Both the position numbers and the translations under genes were made by a program. A stretch of DNA of 64,000 nt, taken from positions 1 through 64,000 of the forward strand of contig JAYZEN010000012.1 in the NCBI GenBank assembly GCA_036337295.1. The letters run 5' to 3'. The stretch comes from Ketobacter sp036337295. Lineage in GTDB: Bacteria; Pseudomonadota; Gammaproteobacteria; Pseudomonadales; Ketobacteraceae. The notes beneath the pieces are model-generated. The model saw nothing but the letters and a program-made list of their open reading frames with translations. It was not told the DNA's origin and ran no database searches. Shown here one piece after another: positions 14,246 to 23,507 of this stretch; position 1 is the first letter of the stretch, and every line of letters begins with the position of its first letter.

Positions 14246-16107
14246 GGGTGGTCAGCGAACGTAACCCGGTTACGGCCGTTGCTTTTCGACTCATACAGCG
14301 CATGATCGCTGGTTGCCAACAGGTCGGTGGCTGCAACGTCTCTTGCCGGCATCAGCGCCGCAACCCCCAGGCTGGCGGTGACACTCAAGGGGCCGGAGTC
14401 GGTTTCCAGAACAGTTTCAGACAACGAGGTGCGAATGCTTTCCGCCAGCAGCATGGCGGACTCAGCGGGTGTATCGAACAACACCATCACAAATTCCTCG
14501 CCGCCGTACCGGCAGATAATATCTTTTGGCCGTGTGACGCGATTACGCAACGCCTCGGCCACCGCCACCAGGCATTGGTCACCGGTGAGGTGTCCGTAGG
14601 TGTCGTTGATGGACTTGAAATGGTCGATGTCCAGCATGATGACACTGATCCACTTGCCCTTGGTTTGAGCCTCCCGCCACAGCTCTGGATAGGCATCGTT
14701 GAAGAAACGGCGATTGCGCACTTTGGTGAGACCATCATTGATGGACAGCTCCATCAGCTTGCGGTTTTGAATTTCAAGTTCACCTAGAATTCGGGTGATG
14801 TCCTGGGTGCGTTCTTCCACCTGTTGTTCCAGTTCCTCTTTGGCGGCGGTTTCCGTTCTCAGCAATTGTTCCTGGGTCAGGCGCAGCGTGCGTTCCTGTT
14901 TCACCAACTCCATTTGGGTCTGCAGGCGCATGCGGCGCTCGGCGGTGACACGGTCGGCAATGGTGATGGAAAACAGAATGGCCTCCAGCGTGGCGCCCAC
15001 CTGCCAGGCATTGTCGGTAAATCCGTTGCTGGGCAGAACATTCCACAGCTTGAGGCAGAAGATAGTGGCCCCGGCGATGCCGGAGGACCAGGACAGCAGG
15101 AACAGCATGGCGCTGCGGTCACCGGCGACGGCGCATTGTACGCAGCTGTACATGATGCCGGTGCCCACGATCATGCACAGCACCGTGGATACAGCCGAGC
15201 CGATCACATGGGGCACCAGCAGGCATTGCAGCGTGCTGATGATGGCGATCACCAGCAGTAGCTGAGAGCGCCGGTACAGCTGCGGATACTTCTCCTGTAA
15301 TTTAAGAAACGAGCGAAAAAACAATACCGACATGACCACCGCAAAGTTCACCATGAAAATGATGCCGGTGCGATTCCAGAACAGGCTTTCCATATTGAAC
15401 AGGCTGGCGGGCACACCCTCCAGCATGGTGATGGTGAACACGTGATGGGAAAGCAGGAAGCCGAAATAATACAGCATCTCCAATTCCCTTAATTTGATCA
15501 GCATAAACAGGGCGAAGCACAGGTTCGCCAGAATCAGTCCGCTGAACAGGGTGATGCCGATGGTGTCGGTGACCATGACACGCTGGAAGTCCGCCCGCGG
15601 CATCAGGGTGGCGGCGGTGGAAATGGCATCCTCACTTTTCAGGGCCAGGTAGAACGTCTGGCTGCTGTGGGCAGGGAGGTGGATTTCGAAATGAAAAAAG
15701 CGCGTGGGAATAGGGCTCTGGTTGTGTGCCTGCAGATAGCGCCGGCCACTGAACTGGGCGTTGAATCCGCTTTGCTCCTCGGTATAGAGCACCACGTCAT
15801 CCAGCAGAAAATAATCCGTGTACAGGATTCGATACGCAGGTGTCGGCTGTGGGTTGTGCAGTTGGAAGCGCAGCCAAACCCGCGCCTTGGTGAAACCCAG
15901 GCTCAGGGTATCCTGCTCGACCGGTTGGAACAGAGTCAGGTCACGGATCGCCTCCACCGTCAATGCTTCAGACTCATCCACGTACACTTCCGCCCGCGAC
16001 ATCAGTTCGATGGGGCCAGAATCCGGTGTGAGCTCGATGGTGCCGGCCTGCGCTATGGTTGACAGCAGCAGGCCGAGGCACGTCAACAGTAAACGCTGTA
16101 GCAGCAT
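14215..16107 (-). CDS. 7TMR-DISM diguanylate cyclase (GGDEF)
   Basis: A 630-residue inner-membrane sensor enzyme. It has a signal peptide, a periplasmic 7TMR-DISM beta domain (about residues 30-180), seven membrane helices (about 185-385), a coiled-coil linker with EQQVEERTQDI, and a C-terminal GGDEF domain. The active-site loop reads YGGEEF with DIDHFKSINDTYGH before it, so it should convert two GTP to cyclic di-GMP. The periplasmic domain usually binds a small sugar-like or lipid ligand. Its 3' end overlaps the convergent TPR-like gene by 31 bases. A paralogue with the same architecture lies at 20424. Confidence 0.88.
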   Translation of the reverse strand: MLLQRLLLTCLGLLLSTIAQAGTIELTPDSGPIELMSRAEVYVDESEALTVEAIRDLTLFQPVEQDTLSLGFTKARVWLRFQLHNPQPTPAYRILYTDYFLLDDVVLYTEEQSGFNAQFSGRRYLQAHNQSPIPTRFFHFEIHLPAHSSQTFYLALKSEDAISTAATLMPRADFQRVMVTDTIGITLFSGLILANLCFALFMLIKLRELEMLYYFGFLLSHHVFTITMLEGVPASLFNMESLFWNRTGIIFMVNFAVVMSVLFFRSFLKLQEKYPQLYRRSQLLLVIAIISTLQCLLVPHVIGSAVSTVLCMIVGTGIMYSCVQCAVAGDRSAMLFLLSWSSGIAGATIFCLKLWNVLPSNGFTDNAWQVGATLEAILFSITIADRVTAERRMRLQTQMELVKQERTLRLTQEQLLRTETAAKEELEQQVEERTQDITRILGELEIQNRKLMELSINDGLTKVRNRRFFNDAYPELWREAQTKGKWISVIMLDIDHFKSINDTYGHLTGDQCLVAVAEALRNRVTRPKDIICRYGGEEFVMVLFDTPAESAMLLAESIRTSLSETVLETDSGPLSVTASLGVAALMPARDVAATDLLATSDHALYESKSNGRNRVTFADHPQSASASTRR

Positions 16108-16240
16108 GAATTGGAGTTGACCTGGGTTGGGGTAGCTGAATATTCATTGTAGACCGTCTTTTCTGTGTGCCACTGCTGTCGGCGGATTGTTAACTTTGTT
16201 AGGATCATCAGAGTGAACGGTTGGGTGTGGGAATACCTTA

Positions 16241-17542
16241 ATGAAATCATATGATTGCAAAATGGCCCGGCGTCTGCCGGGGTGGATCGCCTGGGGCGTG
16301 TTGTGCCTGGGCTGGGCCGGCCTGTTGCGAGCAGAGCCGGCAGCGGTCACGCAGGCGCCGGCCCCCGAGGCACAACAACAGGCTGATTTCAGCCAGTGCG
16401 TGGCGCAACTGCAACAACGGGCCCTGGCAGAGGCCATCGATCCCCGGGTGGTGGAAACCCAGTTGGGGGCAGTGTCCTATGTGGCCCGGGTCATCGAACT
16501 GGACCGGCGCCAGCCGGAATTCACCGAGACCTTCCATAACTACCTGGGTCAGCGGGTTAACCAGCAGCGGATCGAAACCGGGCGTCGCCTGCTGAAGCAA
16601 CACTACGACCTGTTGATGCCCCTGACCCACCAATACGGCATCCCGCCGCAGTACCTGGTGGCGTTCTGGGGCCTGGAAACCAATTTCGGTTCTTATCTGG
16701 GCAAGATGAACGTGCTGGATTCCCTGACTACCCTGGCCTGCGATCCCCGCCGCAGTGAATTCTTTACCCAGGAACTGATGGAAGCCCTGCGCCTGGTGGA
16801 AGCCGGGGTGGCGGATCACGGCACCATGCTCGGGTCCTGGGCTGGTGCCATGGGCAATATGCAGTTCATGCCCAGTGCCTATCGGCGCTTTGCCCTGGAC
16901 GCGGATGGTGACAACAAGGCGGACCTGTGGAACAGCCTGCCGGATGCCTTCACCTCGGCGGCCCATTTCCTCAACCAGCTGGGCTGGGAGCGGAACCTGC
17001 GCTGGGGGCGGGAAGTACGCCTACCACCAGGCTTCGATTACGCACTGGCCGGGCGCGATGTGCACAAACCCCTGTCGGGGTGGCGCCGTTTGGGGATCAC
17101 GGATGTGGCGGGCAATCGCCTGCCGGACCTGCCGCTCACGGCATCCGTCATCGTGCCCAGTGGTCACCGGGGACCGGCGTTCGTGGTCTACCGCAACTTT
17201 GACGTGATCATGGGCTGGAACCGCTCGGAGTACTATGCGCTGGCGGTTGGCCACCTGGCGGACCGCATCAACGGCGGTGGCGAGCTGAGCGTGACACCAC
17301 CCAACGATGAACGCCTCACCCTGGCCACGGTCCAATGGGTACAGGGGGGGCTGGCCCAGGCCGGCTATGATGTGGGGCCGGTGGACGGCATCTTCGGCAC
17401 CCGCACCAAACGGGCCCTGCGGGACCTGCAGAAATCCCGGGGCTGGGTGGCGGACGGTTACCTGTCGGATGAGACCCTGGAACAATTACGGACGGTGCTG
17501 CCCACGGAGCCCACACCTTCTCAGTCGGGAGAACAACCTTGA
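16241..17542 (+). CDS. Lytic murein transglycosylase (MltB type) with peptidoglycan-binding domain
   Basis: A 433-residue periplasmic enzyme that cleaves glycan strands of murein to anhydro products. A signal peptide covers about residues 1-32. The SLT_2/MltB domain spans about 50-350, with the catalytic Glu in WGLETNFG (Glu146) and the substrate-binding GAMGNMQFMPS. The C-terminal PG_binding_1 domain (about 365-425) contains VDGIFGTRTKRALRDLQ. No lipobox is seen, so the protein is probably soluble or held by its binding domain. It overlaps the next gene, a metallopeptidase, by 4 bases (TTGA), which suggests a coupled murein-remodelling pair. Confidence 0.88.
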   Translation: MKSYDCKMARRLPGWIAWGVLCLGWAGLLRAEPAAVTQAPAPEAQQQADFSQCVAQLQQRALAEAIDPRVVETQLGAVSYVARVIELDRRQPEFTETFHNYLGQRVNQQRIETGRRLLKQHYDLLMPLTHQYGIPPQYLVAFWGLETNFGSYLGKMNVLDSLTTLACDPRRSEFFTQELMEALRLVEAGVADHGTMLGSWAGAMGNMQFMPSAYRRFALDADGDNKADLWNSLPDAFTSAAHFLNQLGWERNLRWGREVRLPPGFDYALAGRDVHKPLSGWRRLGITDVAGNRLPDLPLTASVIVPSGHRGPAFVVYRNFDVIMGWNRSEYYALAVGHLADRINGGGELSVTPPNDERLTLATVQWVQGGLAQAGYDVGPVDGIFGTRTKRALRDLQKSRGWVADGYLSDETLEQLRTVLPTEPTPSQSGEQP

Positions 17543-18372
17543 AGAAAGCCTGGATTGCACTGCTGTGCCTGTTAAGTGGATCGGCTGTTACCACATCCCT
17601 TTGGGCGGAGACCCGGACCATCAATGGAGTATCGCTGCGCGGTGATTTTATCCAGGGAGGCATGGTGGTGGGCCAGGTCCCGGATCAGGCCAAGGTACGC
17701 TACGGTGGTCGCCAACTCACCCTCACCGAGCGCGGCGAGTTTGTGTTGGGCTTCGGCCGTGATGAGCCCCTGGAGCACAGCCTGCAGGTCACGCTGGCTG
17801 ACGGTCGCCAGCAGACTCTGGCCTTCAGCATTGAAAAACGGGAATACAACCTGCAACGGGTGGAAGGGGTGCCGGCCCGCACAGTGAACCCGGACCCAAG
17901 TCACCTGCAGCGGATTCAGGAAGAGGCCGGTCAGGTCAAGCAGGCACGGGATATGGAGAGTGGCCTGCACGGGTTTCTGCAGCAGTTTACCTGGCCGGTG
18001 CAAGGCCCCATCAGCGGGGTTTATGGCAGCCAGCGTTTCTACAATGGTGAGCCCCGCCGCCCCCATTATGGCGTCGACATCGCCGCTCCCCAGGGCACCG
18101 AGATTCTGGCCCCGGCCGATGGGGTGGTCACCCTGGCCCACAAGGATATGTTCTTTTCCGGTGGCACCATGGTCATCGATCACGGCCACGGTATCAGCAC
18201 CAGCTATCTGCACATGAGCAAGCTGCTGGTAGCACCCGGTACGGCGGTCACCCAGGGCCAGGTCATTGGTCTGGTGGGGGCCACCGGCCGTGCCACCGGT
18301 CCGCACCTGTGCTGGCGCCTGAACTGGTATCAGGAGCGCCTGGACCCGCAACTGTTGATTCCGGAGTCCTGA
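17539..18372 (+). CDS. M23 (LytM) family metallopeptidase
   Basis: A 277-residue exported protein using a TTG start that shares TTGA with the upstream stop; GGGAG precedes it. After the signal peptide there is an N-terminal beta domain. The C-terminal LytM domain (about 165-270) keeps the zinc ligands in HYGVDIAAPQGT and in SYLHMS, with HGHG between. With all ligands present it should be an active endopeptidase on peptidoglycan cross-links rather than a degenerate activator such as EnvC. The pairing with a transglycosylase supports cell-wall turnover. Confidence 0.88.
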   Translation: MKKAWIALLCLLSGSAVTTSLWAETRTINGVSLRGDFIQGGMVVGQVPDQAKVRYGGRQLTLTERGEFVLGFGRDEPLEHSLQVTLADGRQQTLAFSIEKREYNLQRVEGVPARTVNPDPSHLQRIQEEAGQVKQARDMESGLHGFLQQFTWPVQGPISGVYGSQRFYNGEPRRPHYGVDIAAPQGTEILAPADGVVTLAHKDMFFSGGTMVIDHGHGISTSYLHMSKLLVAPGTAVTQGQVIGLVGATGRATGPHLCWRLNWYQERLDPQLLIPES

Positions 18373-18409
18373 AACCGCTCCCGCGCCATTAACGCTATTG
18401 GGTTAACGC

Positions 18410-20218
18410 TCAGCGAATCCAGCCCTTGAGCTGGTCGACGTCCTGGATCTGCAGATAGGCGGTATCCGGGGCGCCGGCTTCCAGGGTGAGCTGGAACTGC
18501 ATCAACTCATCCCGCCGAAAACCCACTATGTCCACCTGGTCCCCCGCCTGATAGCGGGCCAGCAGTTTTTCCAGATTGCCGTTATCCAGCCGGATGCGGT
18601 TGAGGGCAATCAGGGTATCCCCGGCGGAAATGCCGGCCCGGTGGGCGCTGGACCCGTTCAGCACCCGCTGCACCTTGGCACCCCCGTTGTCCGCTGTGGT
18701 GAGCAGTCCCAGTTCCAACCGCGTTTGCTCACCGGAGGCCGGTTTGCCGCCGCCGTCGCTGGCGGAGGTGGCGGGGCGGGTATGAAAGCGGACCCCCACT
18801 GCCTGGAACAGGGTGGCAAAATCAAAGTCGTCGGTGCCGTAGATGGCGTTGTCCAGATACTGGTCCAGCGCCGCCAGCGCTTCGGCACCCTGCGGGGCCA
18901 GGGATTCCCGACACAGATTCTGGATATCGAACTCCGCCACCGGGGTGTGAGTCCGGCCGTGCCGTTGCCACAGTTGCACCATGATGTGATCCAGGTTGAC
19001 CGCCCCCTGACTCAGTCGGCGCAGGGTCAGGTCCAGTCCCAGGGCAATCAGGGCGCCTTTGGTGTAATAGCTGACGATGGCATTGGCCGCGTTCTCATCC
19101 TGTTTGTAGAACTTGGTCCAGGTGTCGAAGCTGGAGTCGGCAGTGGACTGCACAGTACGGCCCGGGTTGCGCAGGATGCGGGTGATGGTTTTGCCCACCA
19201 GCTCCAGATAGTCTTCAGCGGAAATCAAACCGGTGCGCACCAGGGTCAGGTCATCGTAATAGGAAGTGATGCCTTCAAAGGCCCACAACAGTGGCGTGTG
19301 ATTTTCCCGGCTCAGGTCGTAGGGAATATCCGGCTGTATGCGTTTGACGTTCCAGCTGTGAAAATATTCGTGGCTGCACAATCCCAGAAAGGTTTTGTAG
19401 CCGTCGCTGACCTTGCCCCGTTCGTTGCGGCAGGGCAGGTCATCCCGGTTGCAGATCAGGCTGGTGGAGGCGCGGTGTTCCAGTCCGCCATAGCCGTTGC
19501 CCACCGCCCAGGTGATGAATACATAACGATGGAACGGCGCCGTTCCACCGAACAGGTTGATCTGGTATTCGCAAATGATTTTCAGGTCATCCGCCAGCCG
19601 TTCGAGGTCGGCGTTATGCAAACCGGTGAGCACAAAATCATGGGGCACACCGCAGGCTTCGAAGCTCACCAGACTGAAGTCGGCGATCTCCACCGGGTGA
19701 TCGATCAGGTCACTGTAATTATCGGCCCGATAACGGCCGAAACCATACTGCTCGGCACCGGCCGTGGGCAGTGACGTGCCTACCCGCCAATGGCGTGCTT
19801 CGGGAATGGTGGCGTTGTGAATGTCCACCGTGCAGGGTGTGTCGGCGTAGCCTTCCAGTTCCAGGAACACACTGGTGCCGTTGAAGTAGGCGTGATTCTG
19901 ATCGAGGTGGGCTGCACGCACCGACATATCCCAGGCGTACACCTGATAGTGAATTGAGAGCGGTGCGTTACAGGCCGGCAGGCTCCAGGTCTGCTTATCC
20001 ACTTTGGTCAGCGGGACCCGTTGGCCGTCACACTCCCCGTGAAGGGTCACGATGTTTTTGGCAAAGTCGCGGATCATATAGCTGCCGGGAATCCAGCAGG
20101 GCAAACGCAGGCGCTGCCCGGCGGCCACGGCAAAGGGAATGTCCAGTTGTACTGCAAACACATGGGCGTAGGGATCAATGGGGGTAATGCTGTAGTGCAA
20201 TTCGCAAGCGTGATTCAT
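18410..20218 (-). CDS. M61 family glycyl aminopeptidase-like metallopeptidase with PDZ domain
   Basis: A 602-residue protein with the M61 layout: an N-terminal beta domain, a thermolysin-like catalytic domain with HEYFH at residues 283-287 in CSHEYFHSWNVKRI, and a C-terminal PDZ domain (about 490-590, GISAGDTLIALNRIRL). The two His are zinc ligands and the Glu is the catalytic base. No signal peptide is apparent, so a cytoplasmic location is likely. It stands alone between the murein hydrolases and a divergent diguanylate cyclase. Confidence 0.88.
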   Translation of the reverse strand: MNHACELHYSITPIDPYAHVFAVQLDIPFAVAAGQRLRLPCWIPGSYMIRDFAKNIVTLHGECDGQRVPLTKVDKQTWSLPACNAPLSIHYQVYAWDMSVRAAHLDQNHAYFNGTSVFLELEGYADTPCTVDIHNATIPEARHWRVGTSLPTAGAEQYGFGRYRADNYSDLIDHPVEIADFSLVSFEACGVPHDFVLTGLHNADLERLADDLKIICEYQINLFGGTAPFHRYVFITWAVGNGYGGLEHRASTSLICNRDDLPCRNERGKVSDGYKTFLGLCSHEYFHSWNVKRIQPDIPYDLSRENHTPLLWAFEGITSYYDDLTLVRTGLISAEDYLELVGKTITRILRNPGRTVQSTADSSFDTWTKFYKQDENAANAIVSYYTKGALIALGLDLTLRRLSQGAVNLDHIMVQLWQRHGRTHTPVAEFDIQNLCRESLAPQGAEALAALDQYLDNAIYGTDDFDFATLFQAVGVRFHTRPATSASDGGGKPASGEQTRLELGLLTTADNGGAKVQRVLNGSSAHRAGISAGDTLIALNRIRLDNGNLEKLLARYQAGDQVDIVGFRRDELMQFQLTLEAGAPDTAYLQIQDVDQLKGWIR

Positions 20219-20386
20219 GGCGGCCAGTTATTCAGTTGGGTGAAAAGGTGGTAGGCAATGAACAATATTTTGTCGTGGCGGAGATTACTTTTCCATAATC
20301 AATTAGCTGTGACAAATAAATCCTACCTGTGGCGTTTAGGTTACAGAATCACAACAGGCTATCAAAGCAACACGTTCGTTCCAATC

Positions 20387-20392
20387 TATAAT
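20387..20392 (+). promoter_or_regulatory. Possible -10 box of the second diguanylate cyclase gene
   Basis: A perfect TATAAT at 20387-20392 overlaps the first in-frame ATG (20391). If it is used, transcription would begin near 20399, and translation must start later, at the GTG at 20424. No good -35 is visible. Confidence 0.4.
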
Positions 20393-20423
20393 GATGGGTA
20401 GATCATCTCACAGGTACTGTTTC

Positions 20424-22328
20424 GTGTTTAAATTCTGGAGTGCGTGCTGTTGCGGGCTGCTGATGCTGTTGGCCTGCTCTGTTGCCCATGGTTCGGCACA
20501 CCCGGACATTCTGAATCTGGCGGCCTCCGACGCCATGCGGGTGCAGCCGGGCGACGTGCAGTATTGGGTACAGCCGGAGGATGTGGCGATTACCGACCCA
20601 CGGCAACTCCCCGGGGAAGGCTGGTCAGGTCTGCAGAAATCCTCCATCAATGTGGGCAAGAGCGCTACCCCGGTATGGTTTCGTTTTACGGTGGAGAACC
20701 GGAGTGACGAACCGCTGCAACGTACTCTGGAAATACGCTGGATCAATCTGGGCATCCTCGATCTGTTTGTGATGGGCCAGGATGAAGCCAATGTGCGCAA
20801 GGTGGCGTCCGGTTTGAACACGCCGCGCACCGACGCCACGGAGAGCAACACCAGCTGGTTGTTTTCCCTCTCCCTGGCGCCGGGGGAGCAACAGCAGATT
20901 TATCTGCGCGCCGGCTCCCGTTTCAATATTTTTCTGCCCATGTACCTGTGGGAGCAGGATGCGCTGGATCAGCACCAGCAGCAACGTTACGTCTGGTATG
21001 GACTGGCCTTTGGTGTGTTGATCGCACTGATGCTGTTCAACCTGTCCCTGTATGTGTTCACTCGGGATCACAACTATCTCTATTACTGTTTCTATGCGCT
21101 GTCCATCATGGTGTACGAGAGCGGTCTCACCGGCGTGGGTGACTACCTGCTGTGGGGGCACAGCCAGTGGCTGCGGCTGAATGGATTTGCGCTTTCGATT
21201 TACGTCAGCTTTATTGCTGCCGCCCTGTTTATTCGGCACTTTCTGGAACTCAAACACTATGGCGGCTGGATGCTGCATTTCAATACGTTTTTCATTCTCT
21301 ATTGGGCGTGCTCCGCGCTGGTATTGCTTGTCGGGAATGATTTCCTGGTGCGCATTAATGAGTTGTGCGCATTGGTGTCCTGTGTGGTGGCGTTGGCGAC
21401 CTCCATCGTGCTGTGGATCAAGGGCAATGTGTCGGCCCGTTATTTCACGATCGCCTGGGGTGGGTTGATTGTCCTGACCATGATGGCGGTGCTGATGATG
21501 GAAGGCGCCTTGCCGTACTCGATGCTCACCGAAAACGGCCAGTTGATTGGCTTTGTGGGGGAAATGCTGCTGCTTTCTTTTGCGTTGGCAGAGCGCATCA
21601 ACCGGGAGCGCACGCAACGGGAACTGGCGCAAACCCGAGCCCTTGATCTGCAGTTACTGATGAACCGGGAACGGGAAGAAAAACTGCAGGCCCAGGAAGC
21701 CATGCTGCAACTGCAGCAGCAAACCAACGAGGCACTGGAAGCGCGGGTGGTGGAGCGCACCCAGGAGCTGGAGCGCACCATGACCAACCTGGAAATTGCC
21801 AACCGGGAACTGGCCAAATTGAGCGTCACCGACCCGCTCACCAAAGTCCATAACCGCCGCTATTTTGATGCCACCCTGACCCGCGAGATCGAGCGCTCCA
21901 CCCGTACCGGCCAACCCCTTTCCCTGATACTGGTGGACATTGACCACTTCAAGCAATTCAATGATCGCTATGGCCATCTGGTGGGAGACGATTGCCTGCG
22001 CCTGGTGGCGGCCACCCTTAAAGACGTGGCCAGCCGCAGCACGGATCTGGTGGCGCGTTATGGCGGCGAGGAATTTGCCATTGTGTTACCGGACACGGCG
22101 GCTGAGGAAGCCTATTCTGCGGCGGAGCGCGTCCGCAACAAAATCAGCGAGCTGAAGTTTATTTTCAAAGGCGAGCGTATTCCCATCAGCGCCAGCCTGG
22201 GTGTGGTGGGGCAGACCCTGCAGCCGGGTGCCAAAGCCGATGACCTGATTGAAGCCGCCGACAAAGCCCTCTATGAGGCCAAGCACCGCGGGCGAAATTG
22301 TTCGGTGGCGGCGTCCCTGGCGTCCTGA
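20424..22328 (+). CDS. 7TMR-DISM diguanylate cyclase (GGDEF), second copy
   Basis: A 634-residue protein with the same order of parts as the gene at 14215: signal sequence, periplasmic DISM domain, seven membrane helices (about 185-390), a coiled coil (EARVVERTQELERT) and a GGDEF domain with DIDHFKQFNDRYGH and YGGEEF. It should synthesise cyclic di-GMP. GTG at 20424 is preferred because the frame's first ATG lies within a TATAAT box and lacks a ribosome binding site; the longer start at 20391 gives 645 residues. The two copies differ enough in their sensor part to see different ligands. Confidence 0.87.
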   Translation: MFKFWSACCCGLLMLLACSVAHGSAHPDILNLAASDAMRVQPGDVQYWVQPEDVAITDPRQLPGEGWSGLQKSSINVGKSATPVWFRFTVENRSDEPLQRTLEIRWINLGILDLFVMGQDEANVRKVASGLNTPRTDATESNTSWLFSLSLAPGEQQQIYLRAGSRFNIFLPMYLWEQDALDQHQQQRYVWYGLAFGVLIALMLFNLSLYVFTRDHNYLYYCFYALSIMVYESGLTGVGDYLLWGHSQWLRLNGFALSIYVSFIAAALFIRHFLELKHYGGWMLHFNTFFILYWACSALVLLVGNDFLVRINELCALVSCVVALATSIVLWIKGNVSARYFTIAWGGLIVLTMMAVLMMEGALPYSMLTENGQLIGFVGEMLLLSFALAERINRERTQRELAQTRALDLQLLMNREREEKLQAQEAMLQLQQQTNEALEARVVERTQELERTMTNLEIANRELAKLSVTDPLTKVHNRRYFDATLTREIERSTRTGQPLSLILVDIDHFKQFNDRYGHLVGDDCLRLVAATLKDVASRSTDLVARYGGEEFAIVLPDTAAEEAYSAAERVRNKISELKFIFKGERIPISASLGVVGQTLQPGAKADDLIEAADKALYEAKHRGRNCSVAASLAS

Positions 22329-22329
22329 A

Positions 22330-23418
22330 TCAGGCGATCTTTTGCAGCGGGCGGTGCGGACGGTCCGGCACCTGAGGCGGCACGGTAATGTTGCGGGACA
22401 GGTAGCGGTGAATACGCTGGTTCAGTCCGCTCATGCCGGGGATGTGGTAATGGACGAAGGTGGCACCGCGATTGGCGGTGATGTAGAACTGAGCTCGTCG
22501 TCGCCAGCCCGGCGGCTGGGGTATGTTGAGGGCATCTGCTTTCGCTGCACCCAGGCAAACACGGCTGAAGCTCTGCAGCAACTCATTGGGGATGTTCAAC
22601 AGGGCCTGCTCACCGATGCAGCGCAATGTGGTGTGGGCCAGCAGTTCGTGTTCCCTGGCAACCCGTTTCTGACGCTGGCTCAGTTGCACGTACAGCGCCT
22701 GTTCCTGGTTGGGGCCGGCGGTGATCAACGCGTCATCCAGCCCGTACAACCAACTGCAGTAACGCCAGAAATGATGAATGGCGAGCTTGTCGTCCTGGTC
22801 CAGTTGGATGCCCAGGCGCTCCATGCCCTGGGTGGCCAGATACCCGTATTCCAGCATATCGAAAGCCAGGTCCAGCTGTGAAAGGGGGGAGCATTTGTAA
22901 TGCTCCGGCCAGCCCCTTGCCGTCAGGCTTTTGCGGATCATGGCGTTGGACAGGCGCAGTTCCGCCAGGGCGCGATAACCGGGTTTGCTGCACTGCAGGC
23001 TGTTCGGCTGATTAAGGCTGTGAATCAGGTAATTGGCTTCGTGGATGCGGCGGATGACTTCGTGATGCAGGTGACCCCGGGTCACCAATGCCACCGCGGC
23101 GCGATTCTGGCAATAACCTTCCAGCAAACTGCCGGAAAAGATGGCAATACTGCGGGCGTGATGAAAGGCGCTCTGCAGGCGGCGGGCATGCTCCACCTGC
23201 TCCCAGTCCAGCCAGCCAGGGCGGGTGTTGAGCTGGTCCATGAATTCCTGGTAAACGCTGATCTCGGTTTTGGCCAGATACACCACCTCGTCCATCATGT
23301 GGGATGGGCGGCGGCGATCGATACGCAGGGCCACGGCATCTGCCAGCGGATCACCGCTGTTGGCCAGGCGTTTGAAGGAGAAATCACTCATCGCATTCTC
23401 GCGCAATTGGGAGAACAT
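22330..23418 (-). CDS. DUF2236 / MpaB-Lcp-like oxygenase family protein
   Basis: A 362-residue protein that I assign to DUF2236, the family of latex-clearing protein and MpaB-like haem oxygenases. Signs are the helix with GYCQNRAAVALVTRGHLHHEV, the following RRIHEANYLIH, and FDMLEYGYLATQGMERLGI leading to FWRYCSWLYGLDDALI. This matches the family pattern in which a wryvG-like helix follows a long polar helix. Family members are helical and often bind b-type haem through a His. Which reaction this one carries out is unknown. The start could also be an ATG at residue 10. Its end lies one base from that of the convergent cyclase gene. Confidence 0.6.
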   Translation of the reverse strand: MFSQLRENAMSDFSFKRLANSGDPLADAVALRIDRRRPSHMMDEVVYLAKTEISVYQEFMDQLNTRPGWLDWEQVEHARRLQSAFHHARSIAIFSGSLLEGYCQNRAAVALVTRGHLHHEVIRRIHEANYLIHSLNQPNSLQCSKPGYRALAELRLSNAMIRKSLTARGWPEHYKCSPLSQLDLAFDMLEYGYLATQGMERLGIQLDQDDKLAIHHFWRYCSWLYGLDDALITAGPNQEQALYVQLSQRQKRVAREHELLAHTTLRCIGEQALLNIPNELLQSFSRVCLGAAKADALNIPQPPGWRRRAQFYITANRGATFVHYHIPGMSGLNQRIHRYLSRNITVPPQVPDRPHRPLQKIA

Positions 23419-23507
23419 CTGATGCCCCGATTGATGCTGGTTTATTGTTTTTGTCAGCCACCTACATTACACAACCCGGTACTCAACCGCAATCGGTCAC
23501 GCAACAA

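Noticed and set aside
18373..18409. Terminator between the M23 gene and the M61 gene
   Set aside because: TTAACGCT occurs twice as a direct repeat, with only a five-base inverted match and no T run.
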